Origin: Demequina soli | GTDB lineage: Bacteria > Actinomycetota > Actinomycetes > Actinomycetales > Demequinaceae | NCBI RefSeq assembly: GCF_000971195.1 | Contig: NZ_BBLZ01000003.1 | Coordinates: 333,642-397,641 of the forward strand | Direction of reading: 5' to 3' | DNA: 64,000 bases | Part shown: one piece after another, positions 1-7,941 of the stretch | How the letters are laid out: the number at the start of each line of letters is the position of its first letter | How positions within the stretch are numbered: position 1 is the first letter of the stretch | Translations under genes and position numbers: made by a program | The notes under the pieces: model-generated | What the model was told of the DNA's origin: nothing | Seen by the model: the letters and a program-made list of their open reading frames with translations, nothing else | The model's database searches: none

Positions 1-429
1 CCAGGCGACGGCCAGCACGAGCGCGACGTAGACGATCAGCAGCGCGATCATCGGCGACGCGCGCTGGAAGTCGGAGAAGATGAGGTCGCCCTGGCCGACG
101 TCGATCGCGGTGATCCGGTCGCCGGGCTCGAGGGTGAGCGACGCCACGCCGGGCGGCGCCATCGTCCGCTGGCCCTCCTCGCCCGCGGTGGTCACGTCGA
201 CCACGGACGCGCCCGTCTCAGGGTCGACCGAGACCACCTCGCCCTCGACCCTGACCGTGCCCTCGGCGTAGAACGGCTCCGAGCCGAGGCGGTCGAGCGA
301 CGACGGCCACGTCATGGCCGCGCCCACGATGACGGCGGCGACCACCCCCACCACGAGCCCCCACAGCAGGCGCGACACGGCGGGTGTCGCGCGCGGCGGG
401 GTATCGGAGTGGGAGTGGCCGGCGCCCAT
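1..429 (-). CDS. YibE/F family membrane protein, N-terminal part (runs off the window)
   Basis: The minus strand is open from an ATG at 429 to base 1 without a stop (143 codons). The protein starts MGAGHSHSD and has a hydrophobic segment near residues 18-40. A small soluble region of about 80 residues follows, with beta-type sequence (RVEGEVVSVDPETGASVVDV). A second hydrophobic segment begins near residue 125 (MIALLIVYVALVLAVAW). This order matches the start of YibE/F proteins, multi-pass membrane proteins of unknown function. It lies 20 bp downstream of glyS on the same strand, so it is probably co-transcribed. The C-terminal membrane region is outside the window. The family assignment is from recognition of the N-terminus only. 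Confidence 0.65.
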   Translation of the reverse strand, partial: MGAGHSHSDTPPRATPAVSRLLWGLVVGVVAAVIVGAAMTWPSSLDRLGSEPFYAEGTVRVEGEVVSVDPETGASVVDVTTAGEEGQRTMAPPGVASLTLEPGDRITAIDVGQGDLIFSDFQRASPMIALLIVYVALVLAVAW

Positions 430-449
430 GGCTGGTGTCCCGGAGGGCG

Positions 450-1835
450 CTACGCGCCGATGAGGCGCTGCGCGAGGTAGCCGGAGACCTGCGACAGGGC
501 CACGCGCTCCTGCTGCATGGTGTCGCGGTCGCGGATGGTGACGGCCTGGTCGTCGAGCGTGTCGAAGTCGATGGTGATGCAGTACGGCGTGCCCACCTCG
601 TCCTGGCGGCGGTAGCGCTTGCCGATGGACTGCGTGACGTCCACGTCGATGTTCCACGCGCCGCGCAGCTCCTTGGCCAGCGCCTCGGCGGTGGGGACCA
701 GGTCCGCGGACTTCGACAGCGGCAGCACCGCGGCCTTGATGGGCGCGAGGCGGTGGTCGAGGCGCAGGACGGTGCGGGTCTCGGTGCCGCCCTTCGCGGT
801 TGGGACCTCCTCCTCGGTGTAGGCCTCGACCAGGAATGCCATGAGGGAGCGGGACAGGCCGGCCGCCGGCTCGATCACGTACGGCACGAAGCGCTCGTTG
901 GTGGCCGGGTCGAGGTAGGACAGGTCCTTGCCGGAGTGCTTGGCGTGCGTCGACAGGTCGAAGTCGGTGCGGTTCGCGATGCCCTCGAGCTCGCCCCACT
1001 CGGAGCCCTGGAAGCCGAAGCGGTACTCGATGTCCGTGGTGCCCTTGGAGTAGTGCGAGAGCTTCTCCTGCGGGTGGGCGTACAGGCGCAGGTTGTCCTC
1101 GGAGATGCCGAGGCCCGTGTACCAGTCCTTGCGGGTCTGGATCCAGTGCTCGTGCCACTCCTCGTCGGTGCCGGGCACCACGAAGAACTCCATCTCCATC
1201 TGCTCGAACTCGCGCGTGCGGAAGATGAAGTTGCCGGGCGTGATCTCGTTGCGGAACGACTTGCCGACCTGCGCGATGCCGAACGGGGGCTTCTGGCGCG
1301 CGGTGCGCATGACGTTCTCGAAGTTGATGAAGATGCCCTGCGCGGTCTCGGGGCGCAGGTAGTGCAGGCCCGACTCGTCCTGGCTCACGCCCAGGTAGGT
1401 GCGGAGCAGGCCGTTGAACATCTTGGGCTCGGTCCACTGGCCGCGCGTGCCGCAGTTGCCGCACGCGATGCCGGCGAGGCCGCCCTCGGGAGCGCGGCCC
1501 TTCTTCTCCTCGAACTCCTCGATGAGGTGGTCCTCGCGGAAGCGCTTGTGGCAGGACAGGCACTCGACCAGCGGGTCCACGAACGCCGCGATGTGGCCCG
1601 AGGCCTCCCACACCTGCGGCGGCAGGATCACGGACGAATCGAGGCCCACGATGTCGTCGCGCGAGGTGACCATCGCGCGCCACCACTGGCGCTTGATGTT
1701 CTCCTTGAGCTCCACGCCGAGCGGCCCGTAGTCCCACGCGGAGCGCGTCCCTCCGTAGATCTCGCCGCAGGGGAACACGAAGCCGCGGCGCTTCGCGAGC
1801 GAGATGACGTTGTCGAGACGGCTGGGTGCGGCCAC
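450..1835 (-). CDS. glyS: Glycine--tRNA ligase (single-chain, homodimeric type)
   Basis: Class II aminoacyl-tRNA synthetase that charges tRNA-Gly. The 461 residues match the single-chain enzyme, not the separate alpha and beta subunits. Seen: a class II motif 2 region ([19 protein letters not shown]), the glycine-rich motif 3 (GLSRSL), and two Cys pairs (CLSCHKRF and CGNCGTRGQ) that fit the zinc insertion of actinobacterial enzymes. The anticodon-binding domain fills the last 120 residues or so. The start is GTG at 1835 with AAGGAG seven bases upstream. A TAGACT at 1874-1879 (minus) is a possible -10. It is divergent from znuA. No sign of damage. Confidence 0.97.
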   Translation of the reverse strand: MAAPSRLDNVISLAKRRGFVFPCGEIYGGTRSAWDYGPLGVELKENIKRQWWRAMVTSRDDIVGLDSSVILPPQVWEASGHIAAFVDPLVECLSCHKRFREDHLIEEFEEKKGRAPEGGLAGIACGNCGTRGQWTEPKMFNGLLRTYLGVSQDESGLHYLRPETAQGIFINFENVMRTARQKPPFGIAQVGKSFRNEITPGNFIFRTREFEQMEMEFFVVPGTDEEWHEHWIQTRKDWYTGLGISEDNLRLYAHPQEKLSHYSKGTTDIEYRFGFQGSEWGELEGIANRTDFDLSTHAKHSGKDLSYLDPATNERFVPYVIEPAAGLSRSLMAFLVEAYTEEEVPTAKGGTETRTVLRLDHRLAPIKAAVLPLSKSADLVPTAEALAKELRGAWNIDVDVTQSIGKRYRRQDEVGTPYCITIDFDTLDDQAVTIRDRDTMQQERVALSQVSGYLAQRLIGA

Positions 1836-1896
1836 GTTGATGCTCCTTGTGGAGGGTCGGATTTGCTCGCGTCAGTCTAGCGGCGGGCCGGCAGGG

Positions 1897-1906
1897 GGAC
1901 GATGCG
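1897..1906 (+). repeat. GGACGATGCG dispersed 10-mer, first of 33 exact copies
   Basis: Intergenic copy between glyS and znuA. Exact copies on the plus strand start at 1897, 6383, 9350, 12311, 15567, 15805, 16906, 21131, 33364, 39665, 41162, 44396, 49558, 51731 and 54782. Copies as CGCATCGTCC start at 2163, 5572, 8990, 9766, 16772, 19460, 21827, 27699, 27803, 33657, 38508, 39531, 41507, 42458, 47393, 53491, 56680 and 60607. Intergenic copies are those at 1897, 9766, 12311, 19460, 33364, 39665 and 56680. Many 9-of-10 matches also occur. Function unknown; see findings. Confidence 0.85.
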
Positions 1907-1956
1907 CGGGTCGGGCGGGCGGCGCGGGGTACCGCACCGTGAGCCGCCTGCGCCGG

Positions 1957-2004
1957 TGGTACCAATCGCCACGTTCTGGGCCAGATTCGTGGCGATTGGT
2001 ACCA
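1957..2004. repeat. 17-bp perfect inverted repeat in the glyS-znuA divergent gap
   Basis: TGGTACCAATCGCCACG at 1957-1973 is exactly complementary to CGTGGCGATTGGTACCA at 1988-2004. The centre holds TCTGG-G-CCAGA, and the right arm overlaps the 12-bp palindrome ATTGGTACCAAT (1995-2006). It lies between two divergent genes, upstream of both start codons, so it is badly placed for a terminator. It looks more like a double operator or a strong structured leader for glyS. No regulator is recognised. Confidence 0.75.
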
Positions 2005-2028
2005 ATGGCCCGCTTCAACCCCGCCTTA

Positions 2029-2057
2029 TCGACAATGATTATCAATTGCAGTACAGT
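2029..2057 (+). promoter_or_regulatory. znuA promoter with Zur/Fur-like site in the spacer
   Basis: TCGACA (2029-2034), a 17-bp spacer and TACAGT (2052-2057) form a promoter whose -10 box ends seven bases before the znuA ATG at 2065, so the transcript would be leaderless. The spacer is unusually AT-rich for this DNA and contains the interrupted palindrome TGATTATCA (2036-2044), typical of Fur-family operators. A zur gene is in the same operon, so zinc-dependent autorepression is the likely logic. Confidence 0.6.
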
Positions 2058-2064
2058 CGTCGTC

Positions 2065-3006
2065 ATGCAGATGAACACCCGCCGCACCGGCACGCTCGTC
2101 GCCGTGGCCGCCGTCTCGACCCTGGCCCTCGCAGGCTGCTCCGCCGACCCGATCGTGGGCGGCGCATCGTCCACCGACCCGAACGCCGCGCTCACGGTCG
2201 CCACCGCCTTCTACCCGCTGGAGTACGTCGCCCAGCAGGTGGGCGGCGACCTGGTGTCGATCGTGTCGATGACCCCTGCCGGCATCGAGCCCCACGACGT
2301 CGAGCTCTCCCCCGCGACCGTCCGCAAGCTCGGCACCGCGGACCTGGCGCTCTACCTCTCGGACTTCCAACCCGCCGTCGACGACGCGGTCTCGACCACG
2401 GGCGTCCAGGCGCTCGACGCGGCGTCCGTGGTGACGCTGCACGCCCCCGACGAGCACACGGACGACGAGGCGCAGACGGGCCACGACCACGGCACGCTCG
2501 ACCCGCACTTCTGGCTCGACCCCGAGCTGCTCGCGAAGTACGGCGACGCCGTCGGCGAGGCGTTCGCGAAGGCCGACCCCGCGCACGCGGAGACGTACAC
2601 CGCCAACGCGCAGGCGCTGCACGCCTCGCTCGACGCCCTGAACGAGGACTACACGACGGGCCTGGCGAGCTGCCAGCGCGACACCTTCGTCACGAGCCAC
2701 GAGGCCTTCGGCTACCTCGCCGACGCCTACAACCTCACGCAGGTGCCCATCGCCGGGCTCGACCCCGAGTCGGAGCCGTCGCCCGCGCGCATCCTCGAGA
2801 TCAAGAAGGTCATCGAGGACACCGGCGCCACCACCGTGTTCACCGAGTCGGCGGTCAGCGCGACCGTCGCGCAGTCGCTCGCCGACGACCTGGGTGTGAC
2901 CACCGAGGTGCTCTCCCCCGTGGAGACCGTCGCGAACGGCGACGACTACATTGGCGTCATGACCAGGAACCTCACGACGCTGGAGGGTGCGCTCGGCTGT
3001 GAGTGA
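2065..3006 (+). CDS. znuA: Zinc ABC transporter, substrate-binding lipoprotein
   Basis: Captures Zn2+ outside the membrane and delivers it to ZnuB. The start at 2065 (MQMNTRRTG) gives 313 residues with a lipoprotein signal ending in LALAGC. Seen: cluster A-1 features including AGIEPHDVELSP and a His/Asp-rich loop (DEHTDDEAQTGHDHG) typical of zinc rather than manganese binding proteins. Further metal-site neighbourhoods are DPHFWLDP, TSHEAFGYLADAY and FTESAVSA. An earlier in-frame ATG at 1804 would put the promoter inside the gene and is rejected. A CGCATCGTCC copy (2163) sits just after the lipobox and encodes Ala-Ser-Ser. znuC overlaps its end. Confidence 0.93.
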   Translation: MQMNTRRTGTLVAVAAVSTLALAGCSADPIVGGASSTDPNAALTVATAFYPLEYVAQQVGGDLVSIVSMTPAGIEPHDVELSPATVRKLGTADLALYLSDFQPAVDDAVSTTGVQALDAASVVTLHAPDEHTDDEAQTGHDHGTLDPHFWLDPELLAKYGDAVGEAFAKADPAHAETYTANAQALHASLDALNEDYTTGLASCQRDTFVTSHEAFGYLADAYNLTQVPIAGLDPESEPSPARILEIKKVIEDTGATTVFTESAVSATVAQSLADDLGVTTEVLSPVETVANGDDYIGVMTRNLTTLEGALGCE

Positions 3007-3823
3007 TCCGGACCTGACAGCGGACCTCCCGCCCTCGCTTGTCGAGGCGCGGGACGTCCGCGTCTCCCTGCAGGGCACGGAGATCCTGCACGGCGTCGCG
3101 CTGACGGCCCGTCCGGGCGAGGTGGTCGCGCTGCTCGGCGGCAACGGCTCCGGCAAGTCGACGTTCGTGCGCTCCATCGTGGGCGCCCTCCCCACCACCG
3201 CGGGCACCATCGACCTGTTCGGGCGCCCCGCCTCGCCCGCCTCGCGGGCGCGCCTCGGGTACGTCCCGCAGCGCGTGAGCGCGGCCGGCGGCGTGTCCGC
3301 GACGGCGCTCGAGGTGGTGACCTCGGGCCTGCTCGGCAGCCGCGACGGCGCCGCGCGCTTCGGGGCGCGCCTGCGCGGCCTCGTCCCGCCGCGCGACGCC
3401 CACGCGCGCGCCAGGGCCGCGCTGCGGTCGGTCGGCATCGAGGACCTCGCCAAGCGCGACGTGTCGCGCCTGTCGGGCGGCCAGCAGCAGCGCGTGCTCA
3501 TCGCCCGCGCCCTCGTGCGCCGGCCCAAGCTGCTCATCCTCGACGAGCCGATGGCCGGCGTCGACCTCGAGTCGCAGGTGCAGTTCTCGCACACCGTGGG
3601 CCACCTAAAGCACGACGGCGTCGGCGTCGTCATCGTCCTGCACGAGCTGGGCGCGATGGCCCACCACATCGACCGCGCGGTCGTGATCGAGCGCGGCTGC
3701 GTCACGTTCGACGGCCCGCCGCCCAAGGACCTGGGCGTGCACGCGCTGCCCGGCCACGACCACGAGCACCCCCACACGGACCCGCCGTCACGCGACGGCG
3801 GCCTGGGACTGGAGGGACCGTGA
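2999..3823 (+). CDS. znuC: Zinc ABC transporter, ATP-binding protein
   Basis: Energises zinc import. Seen: Walker A GGNGSGKST, the ABC signature LSGGQQQR, Walker B LLILDEP and an H-loop region (VIVLHELG). The C-terminus has a His-rich tail (PGHDHEHPHTD) that may bind zinc. I chose the GTG at 2999, which overlaps the znuA stop and has GGAGGG 11 bases upstream. An in-frame GTG at 2987 is possible but overlaps that ribosome site. About 274 residues, normal for the family. Confidence 0.92.
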   Translation: MSDPDLTADLPPSLVEARDVRVSLQGTEILHGVALTARPGEVVALLGGNGSGKSTFVRSIVGALPTTAGTIDLFGRPASPASRARLGYVPQRVSAAGGVSATALEVVTSGLLGSRDGAARFGARLRGLVPPRDAHARARAALRSVGIEDLAKRDVSRLSGGQQQRVLIARALVRRPKLLILDEPMAGVDLESQVQFSHTVGHLKHDGVGVVIVLHELGAMAHHIDRAVVIERGCVTFDGPPPKDLGVHALPGHDHEHPHTDPPSRDGGLGLEGP

Positions 3824-4653
3824 GCCTCCTCGCCGAACCCCTGATCCAGCGCATGCTGCTGGTCGGCCTGCTGGTCGGCCTCGCCGCACCCGTCATGGGC
3901 ACCTACCTGGTCCAGCGCCGCATGGCACTGCTGGGCGACGGCATCGGCCACGTCGCCCTCGCGGGAGTCGCCGCCGGCTGGCTCGCCGGCAGCCTGTTCG
4001 GCCTCGCGCAGCAGGACGCGCTCGCCATCCCCGGCGCGATCGTGTTCGCCATCGGCGGCGCCGTCATCATCGAGCGCATGCGCTCGCGCGGCACCGCGGC
4101 GGACGTCGTCATGGCGATCCTGTTCTACGGCGGCATCGCCGGCGGCGTCCTGCTCATCGGGCTCGCCGGCGGCTCGAACGCCAACCTGCTCGGCTACCTC
4201 TTCGGCTCGATCTCGACCGTGACCTGGGGCGACGTGTGGATGAGCGTCGGGCTTGCCGCGGCGATCCTGCTCATCGGGCTGGGCCTGCGCACCGCGCTGT
4301 TCGCGGTCACCCACGACCAGGAGTTCGCACGCTCGACGGGCCTGCCCGTCGAGGCGCTCAACATGGTGGTCGCCGTCCTCGCGGCCGTCACCATCACGGT
4401 CGCGATGCGGGTGGTCGGCGTGCTGCTCGTGAGCGCGCTCATGATCGTCCCCGTCGCGATCGCCCAGCTGCTCACCCGGTCCTTCGCGCGCACCATGCAC
4501 GTCGCGATGGGCATCGGAGCCGTGCTCACGCTCACCGGCATCTGGATCACGATCTTCTACGACGTGCAGCCCGGCGCGCTCATCGTCACCCTCGGCGTCC
4601 TCGCGTACGTGGCCGTGGCCGGCGTCACCTCGATGGCACGGAGGGGCACGTGA
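3820..4653 (+). CDS. znuB: Zinc ABC transporter, membrane permease
   Basis: ABC-3 family permease forming the channel of the zinc importer. The 277 residues hold about eight or nine hydrophobic segments and the family block MALLGDGIGHVALAGVA near residues 31-47. GTG start in a GTGA overlap with the znuC stop, so translation is probably coupled. Substrate specificity is inferred from the znuA His-rich loop and the downstream zur. A manganese-type system cannot be fully excluded. Confidence 0.92.
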   Translation: MSLLAEPLIQRMLLVGLLVGLAAPVMGTYLVQRRMALLGDGIGHVALAGVAAGWLAGSLFGLAQQDALAIPGAIVFAIGGAVIIERMRSRGTAADVVMAILFYGGIAGGVLLIGLAGGSNANLLGYLFGSISTVTWGDVWMSVGLAAAILLIGLGLRTALFAVTHDQEFARSTGLPVEALNMVVAVLAAVTITVAMRVVGVLLVSALMIVPVAIAQLLTRSFARTMHVAMGIGAVLTLTGIWITIFYDVQPGALIVTLGVLAYVAVAGVTSMARRGT

Positions 4654-5051
4654 CCGCCACGCGCATGACGCGTCAGCGCCGCGAGATCCTCGACGCGCTC
4701 GACACCCGCGACTTCCGCTCCGCGCAGTCGTGGCACGAGCGCCTGCGCACCACCGGCTCGGGCGTGGGCCTCGCGACCGTCTACCGCGCGCTCCAGGCGC
4801 TGGCCGAATCCGGCGAGGTCGATGCGGTGGTCGCCGAGTCCGGCGAGACGCTCTACCGGCGCTGCGAGGCGGGCGAGGAGCACCACCACCACCTCCGCTG
4901 CCGCGTGTGCGGCAAGGCCGTCGAGATCGACGTCCCGTCCTTTGAGGAGTTCGCCGCGCGCCTCGCGGCGGAGCACGGCTACGCCCGCATCGACCACACG
5001 ATCGAGCTCACCGGCGTCTGCCCGGACTGCACCGCCGAGGGCCGCGCCTGA
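4650..5051 (+). CDS. zur: Fur-family regulator, probable zinc uptake repressor Zur
   Basis: Short Fur-family protein (133 residues) with an N-terminal winged helix (RRQREIL to ATVYRALQAL) and a C-terminal dimerisation and metal domain. Seen: EEHHHHLRCRVCGKAVEID and a final CPDC, giving the two CxxC pairs of the structural zinc site and the His cluster of the sensing site. The start is GTG at 4650 in a GTGA overlap with znuB. Its place as fourth gene of a zinc transporter operon makes Zur the best call over Fur or PerR. The probable operator is upstream of znuA. Confidence 0.9.
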   Translation: MTATRMTRQRREILDALDTRDFRSAQSWHERLRTTGSGVGLATVYRALQALAESGEVDAVVAESGETLYRRCEAGEEHHHHLRCRVCGKAVEIDVPSFEEFAARLAAEHGYARIDHTIELTGVCPDCTAEGRA

Positions 5052-5599
5052 TGCCCGGCATCCCGCGCTTCGTCGAGGACGGCCCCTGGTGGTGGTTGTT
5101 CGGCGCGCTCGTCGTGATCGTCTTCGTGCGCACGCAGGCGACCTACTGGATCGCGCGCTGGGCGCGCGCCGGCGCGGACGCGGTCGCCGACAAGGCCGAG
5201 GCCCAGCACAGCAAGCGCGCCCGCATCGCCCGCCGCTTCTCGGGCCCCGCGATGACCAAGGCGCAGGCGTTCACCGAGCGGTGGGGCTGGATCGCGATCC
5301 CGCTGTCCTTCCTCACGCTCGGCATCCAGTCGCTGGTCAACGGCGGCGCCGGGTACGCGCGCATGCACTGGGGCCGGTACACCGCCGCGATGCTGCCCGG
5401 CTGTCTGCTGTGGGCGCTGTCGTACGAGGTCATCGGCTTCTCCGCGTGGCAGGCCTTCACCACGTCGCCGTGGGTCCTCCTGGGGAGCCTTCTGCTGGTC
5501 GGCGCACTCGTGTGGCTGGTGGTCGCGAGGCGGCGCCGCGCGAACGGGACGTCGGACGATGCCCCGGCCGACGCATCGTCCCCCGTCGCGGACGCCTGA
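5051..5599 (+). CDS. DedA/VTT-family membrane protein
   Basis: A 182-residue membrane protein with hydrophobic segments near residues 14-30, 75-95, 113-135 and 140-160, the last followed by Arg-rich sequence and an Asp/Ala/Ser tail. The stretch around GGAGYARMHWGRYTAAMLPG resembles the conserved Gly/Arg/Pro part of DedA (SNARE-associated) proteins, which are linked to lipid flipping and membrane homeostasis. The ATG overlaps the zur stop (TGATG), so it belongs to the zinc operon transcript. Why zinc control would include it is not clear. The tail contains an inverted pair of the dispersed 10-mer. Confidence 0.65.
   Translation: MPGIPRFVEDGPWWWLFGALVVIVFVRTQATYWIARWARAGADAVADKAEAQHSKRARIARRFSGPAMTKAQAFTERWGWIAIPLSFLTLGIQSLVNGGAGYARMHWGRYTAAMLPGCLLWALSYEVIGFSAWQAFTTSPWVLLGSLLLVGALVWLVVARRRRANGTSDDAPADASSPVADA
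5554..5581. repeat. Inverted pair of the dispersed 10-mer
   Basis: GGACGATGC (5554-5562) and GCATCGTCC (5573-5581) are perfectly complementary with a 10-nt loop. They lie inside the last codons of the DedA-like gene (encoding DDAPADASS), 24 bp before convergent uppS. Paired copies near gene ends act as terminators for known uptake sequences in Neisseria. A similar role here is inference, as no T-run follows. Confidence 0.7.
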
Positions 5600-5605
5600 C
5601 GCGCC

Positions 5606-6364
5606 TCAGGCGGCGCCGAAGCGGCGGTTGCGCCGCGCGTACTCCTCGATCGCGGCCCACAGGTGGGTGCGGTCGACGTCGGGCCACAGGGTGTCGCTGA
5701 ACACGTACTCGGCGTAGGCCGCCTGCCAGGGCAGGAAGTTGCTCGAGCGCTGCTCGCCGCTCGAGCGCCAGAACAGGTCGACGTCGGGCATGTCGGGCTC
5801 GTCCAGGTGGGCCGCGAGGGTCTTCTCCGTGACCTTGGACGGGTCGAGCTCGCCCGCGGCGACCTTGAGCGCGATGGCCTTCGCGGCGTCGGCGATCTCG
5901 GCGCGACCGCCGTAGTTGACGCACATGGTGAGCGTGAGGGTGGTGTTGTCCCGGGTCATCTCCTCCGCGCGCTCGAGCTCCGTGATGACCGACTTCCACA
6001 GCTTGGGGCGGCGGCCGGCCCAGCGCACGCGGACGCCCCAGCTGTGCATCTCGTCGCGGCGGCGGCGGATCACGTCGCGGTTGAAGCCCATGAGGAAGCG
6101 GACCTCGTCGGGGCTGCGCTTCCAGTTCTCCGTGCTGAAGGCGTACGCGCTGAGGTGGGTCACGCCCACCTCGATCGCGCCGGCGACCACGTCGAGCAGC
6201 GACGCCTCGCCGCGCTCGTGGCCCGCGGTGCGCGGCAGGCCCCGCTCCTTGGCCCAGCGGCCGTTGCCGTCCATGACCACGGCCACGTGCTTCGGCACGG
6301 CGTCCTTCGGGAGGGCGGGCGGGGTCGCGCCGGAGGCGTGCGTGAAAGGGGGCAGGACGGTCAC
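5606..6364 (-). CDS. uppS: Isoprenyl transferase (undecaprenyl/polyprenyl diphosphate synthase)
   Basis: cis-Prenyltransferase that makes the polyprenyl diphosphate lipid carrier for peptidoglycan and other wall polymers. Seen: [12 protein letters not shown] with the catalytic Asp, the HERGEAS helix, [12 protein letters not shown], the Arg-rich region after [16 protein letters not shown], and the C-terminal [20 protein letters not shown] prefer GTG at 6364 (252 residues) because a TAGGCT -10 box ends seven bases before it. The longer reading from GTG at 6418 has no ribosome site and adds a tail ([15 protein letters not shown]) made partly by a copy of the 10-mer. Confidence 0.93.
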   Translation of the reverse strand: MTVLPPFTHASGATPPALPKDAVPKHVAVVMDGNGRWAKERGLPRTAGHERGEASLLDVVAGAIEVGVTHLSAYAFSTENWKRSPDEVRFLMGFNRDVIRRRRDEMHSWGVRVRWAGRRPKLWKSVITELERAEEMTRDNTTLTLTMCVNYGGRAEIADAAKAIALKVAAGELDPSKVTEKTLAAHLDEPDMPDVDLFWRSSGEQRSSNFLPWQAAYAEYVFSDTLWPDVDRTHLWAAIEEYARRNRRFGAA

Positions 6365-6371
6365 GGTCGAA

Positions 6372-6377
6372 AGCCTA
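6372..6377 (-). promoter_or_regulatory. Leaderless -10 box of uppS
   Basis: TAGGCT on the minus strand, seven bases before the GTG at 6364. The spacing would start the transcript at or next to the start codon. No convincing -35. Confidence 0.5.
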
Positions 6378-6425
6378 TCGGCGGACGATGCGCGGGCGGG
6401 GTCGAGCGGCCCGGCCACCGGGACG

Positions 6426-7157
6426 CTACGACCGGTCGACGTGCCCCAGGCTGCGGACCTTCCGCTCCAGGTGGAACTGCGTGTACGCGGCGATGAGGCC
6501 GGCGGACTCGCGGCGGTGGCGGTCGTCGGACGCGTCCGCGGCGGCCCAGTCGCCGCTCAGCAGCGCCTCGAGCAGGGAGAACGTCTCGGGGGCGGGGGCC
6601 GCGGCACCCGGCGGGCGGCACGCCTCGCACACGGCCCCACCCCCGGCGACCACGAACGCGCGGTGCGGGCCGGGACGGCCGCAGCTCGCGCAGTCGGAGA
6701 AGCTCGGCTCGTAGCCGGCGAGCGAGAGCGAGCGCAGCAGGTAGCTATCGAGCACGAGGCCGGGCTCGTGGGCGCGGCGGCTCAGCGTGGCGAGCCCGCC
6801 GTGGAGCAGGCGGTACTGGTCCCATGCGGGCTCGCGCTCGTCGTCGACCAGCTTGTCCGCCATCTCGACCATCGCGGTCGCGGCGGTGAACATCCCGTAG
6901 TCCTCGGCGATGCGCCGCGCGTACGGCTCCTTGGTCTCGACCTGGCTCACGATGTCGAGGTTGCGGCCCTCGTACAGCTGCACGTCGACCAGCATGAACG
7001 GCTCCATGCGCGCGCCGAGCCGGCTCGAGGTGCGGCGCACGCCCTTCGCGACGGCGCGGATCTTGCCGTGGCGCCTGGTCAGCATCGTGACGATGCGGTC
7101 CGCCTCACCCAGCTTGTGGGTGCGGAGGACGATCGCGTCGTCACGGTAGAGGGGCAC
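6426..7157 (-). CDS. recO: DNA repair protein RecO
   Basis: Recombination mediator of the RecF pathway that anneals single strands and loads RecA with RecR. The N-terminal OB fold carries [19 protein letters not shown] and [12 protein letters not shown]. The helical C-terminal part carries a zinc site of the form CASCGRPGP ... CEACRPPG. 243 residues, normal length. GTG start at 7157. It lies upstream of uppS on the same strand, a frequent actinobacterial pairing. No irregularity. Confidence 0.95.
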   Translation of the reverse strand: MPLYRDDAIVLRTHKLGEADRIVTMLTRRHGKIRAVAKGVRRTSSRLGARMEPFMLVDVQLYEGRNLDIVSQVETKEPYARRIAEDYGMFTAATAMVEMADKLVDDEREPAWDQYRLLHGGLATLSRRAHEPGLVLDSYLLRSLSLAGYEPSFSDCASCGRPGPHRAFVVAGGGAVCEACRPPGAAAPAPETFSLLEALLSGDWAAADASDDRHRRESAGLIAAYTQFHLERKVRSLGHVDRS

Positions 7158-7187
7158 GGTCCATTGTCCCGCGTCTCAGGCGGGGCC

Positions 7188-7838
7188 CTAGGCCGCGGCG
7201 CGCGCGAGACCGTCGAGCAGCAGGTCGAGCCCGTAGTCGAACGAGTCCCCGAAGTTGAAGCCCGGCTGCATCGCATGCTCCATCGCGAAGCGTGTGAGCA
7301 TCGGGTAGGCGGCCGGGTCGAAGGCGGAGGCGATCTCCCCCGCCAGCTCCGCGTCCTCCTGCCCACGCTGCACCGCGAGGTTCGCCTCCTGCATCGCGAA
7401 GCCGTAGACGAAGCTGTCGAGCACGGCGTAGGCGTGCGCGACGAGCGGCAACGGCATCCCGGCGCGGTCGAGCGTCGCCAGCACCGCCTCGTGGTGCGCG
7501 AGCAGCTCGGGCCCCGGGTGGTGCCGGGACTCGAGCAGCGGCACGGACCATGGATGGCGCGCGAGCACCTCGCGCGCGGAGCGGCAGCGCACGCGCATCG
7601 CGTCCCTCCACTCGAGCTCGACCGGGGGCTTCTCCATCTCCGCGAAGACGATGTCCACCATGCCGTCAAGCAGCGCCTCCTTGCCGGGCACGTGGTGGTA
7701 CAGCGTCATCGGCTTGGTGCCGAGCGCGTCGGCGAGCGACCGCATCGTGAGCGCCTCGAGCCCCTCGCGGTCCGCGAGCTCCATCGCCGCGGCGAGCACC
7801 GTCTCCCGCGCCAGCCTGCGTCGTGCCTGATCAGCCAT
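7188..7838 (-). CDS. TetR/AcrR-family transcriptional regulator
   Basis: 216 residues. The N-terminal helix-turn-helix runs about residues 8-55 (AAMELADREGLEALTMRSL, then GTKPMTLYHHVPGKEALL), the TetR DNA-binding pattern. The rest is a helical ligand and dimerisation domain with no ligand that can be named. It is transcribed away from an oxidoreductase-DUF4386 pair, and the 103-bp gap holds two identical palindromic operators. It most likely represses itself and that pair, with an unknown inducer. Confidence 0.9.
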   Translation of the reverse strand: MADQARRRLARETVLAAAMELADREGLEALTMRSLADALGTKPMTLYHHVPGKEALLDGMVDIVFAEMEKPPVELEWRDAMRVRCRSAREVLARHPWSVPLLESRHHPGPELLAHHEAVLATLDRAGMPLPLVAHAYAVLDSFVYGFAMQEANLAVQRGQEDAELAGEIASAFDPAAYPMLTRFAMEHAMQPGFNFGDSFDYGLDLLLDGLARAAA

Positions 7839-7860
7839 CGGATCCGCTCCAGACCTTGCG

Positions 7861-7914
7861 TTTCGTACTAAGTACGCCTACGGTCGAGCATAGCAAGTCG
7901 TACTTAGTACGAAA
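7861..7914. promoter_or_regulatory. Twin TetR-type operators
   Basis: TTTCGTACTAAGTACG (7861-7876) and its exact inverse CGTACTTAGTACGAAA (7899-7914) flank 22 bp of promoter DNA. Each contains the near-perfect palindrome CGTACTWAGTACG. Two sites 38 bp apart in a divergent gap beside a tetR gene are typical of autoregulated TetR switches. Confidence 0.8.
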
Positions 7915-7941
7915 CACTTCGACACGAGCAGGAGCACCGAC

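Noticed and set aside
384..1880. Long open frame opposite glyS
   Set aside because: Antisense shadow caused by GC-biased codons. Low-complexity product with no domain, whereas glyS is clear on the other strand.
1921..1963. T-box-like bases (GGTGCGGTACC, GGTGGTACC) upstream of glyS
   Set aside because: Only the short GGTACC core matches, and it belongs to palindromes. No specifier loop or stem I layout could be drawn on the minus strand.
2026..4500. 824-codon minus-strand frame over znuABC
   Set aside because: Antisense shadow. znuA, znuC and znuB have full motifs on the plus strand.
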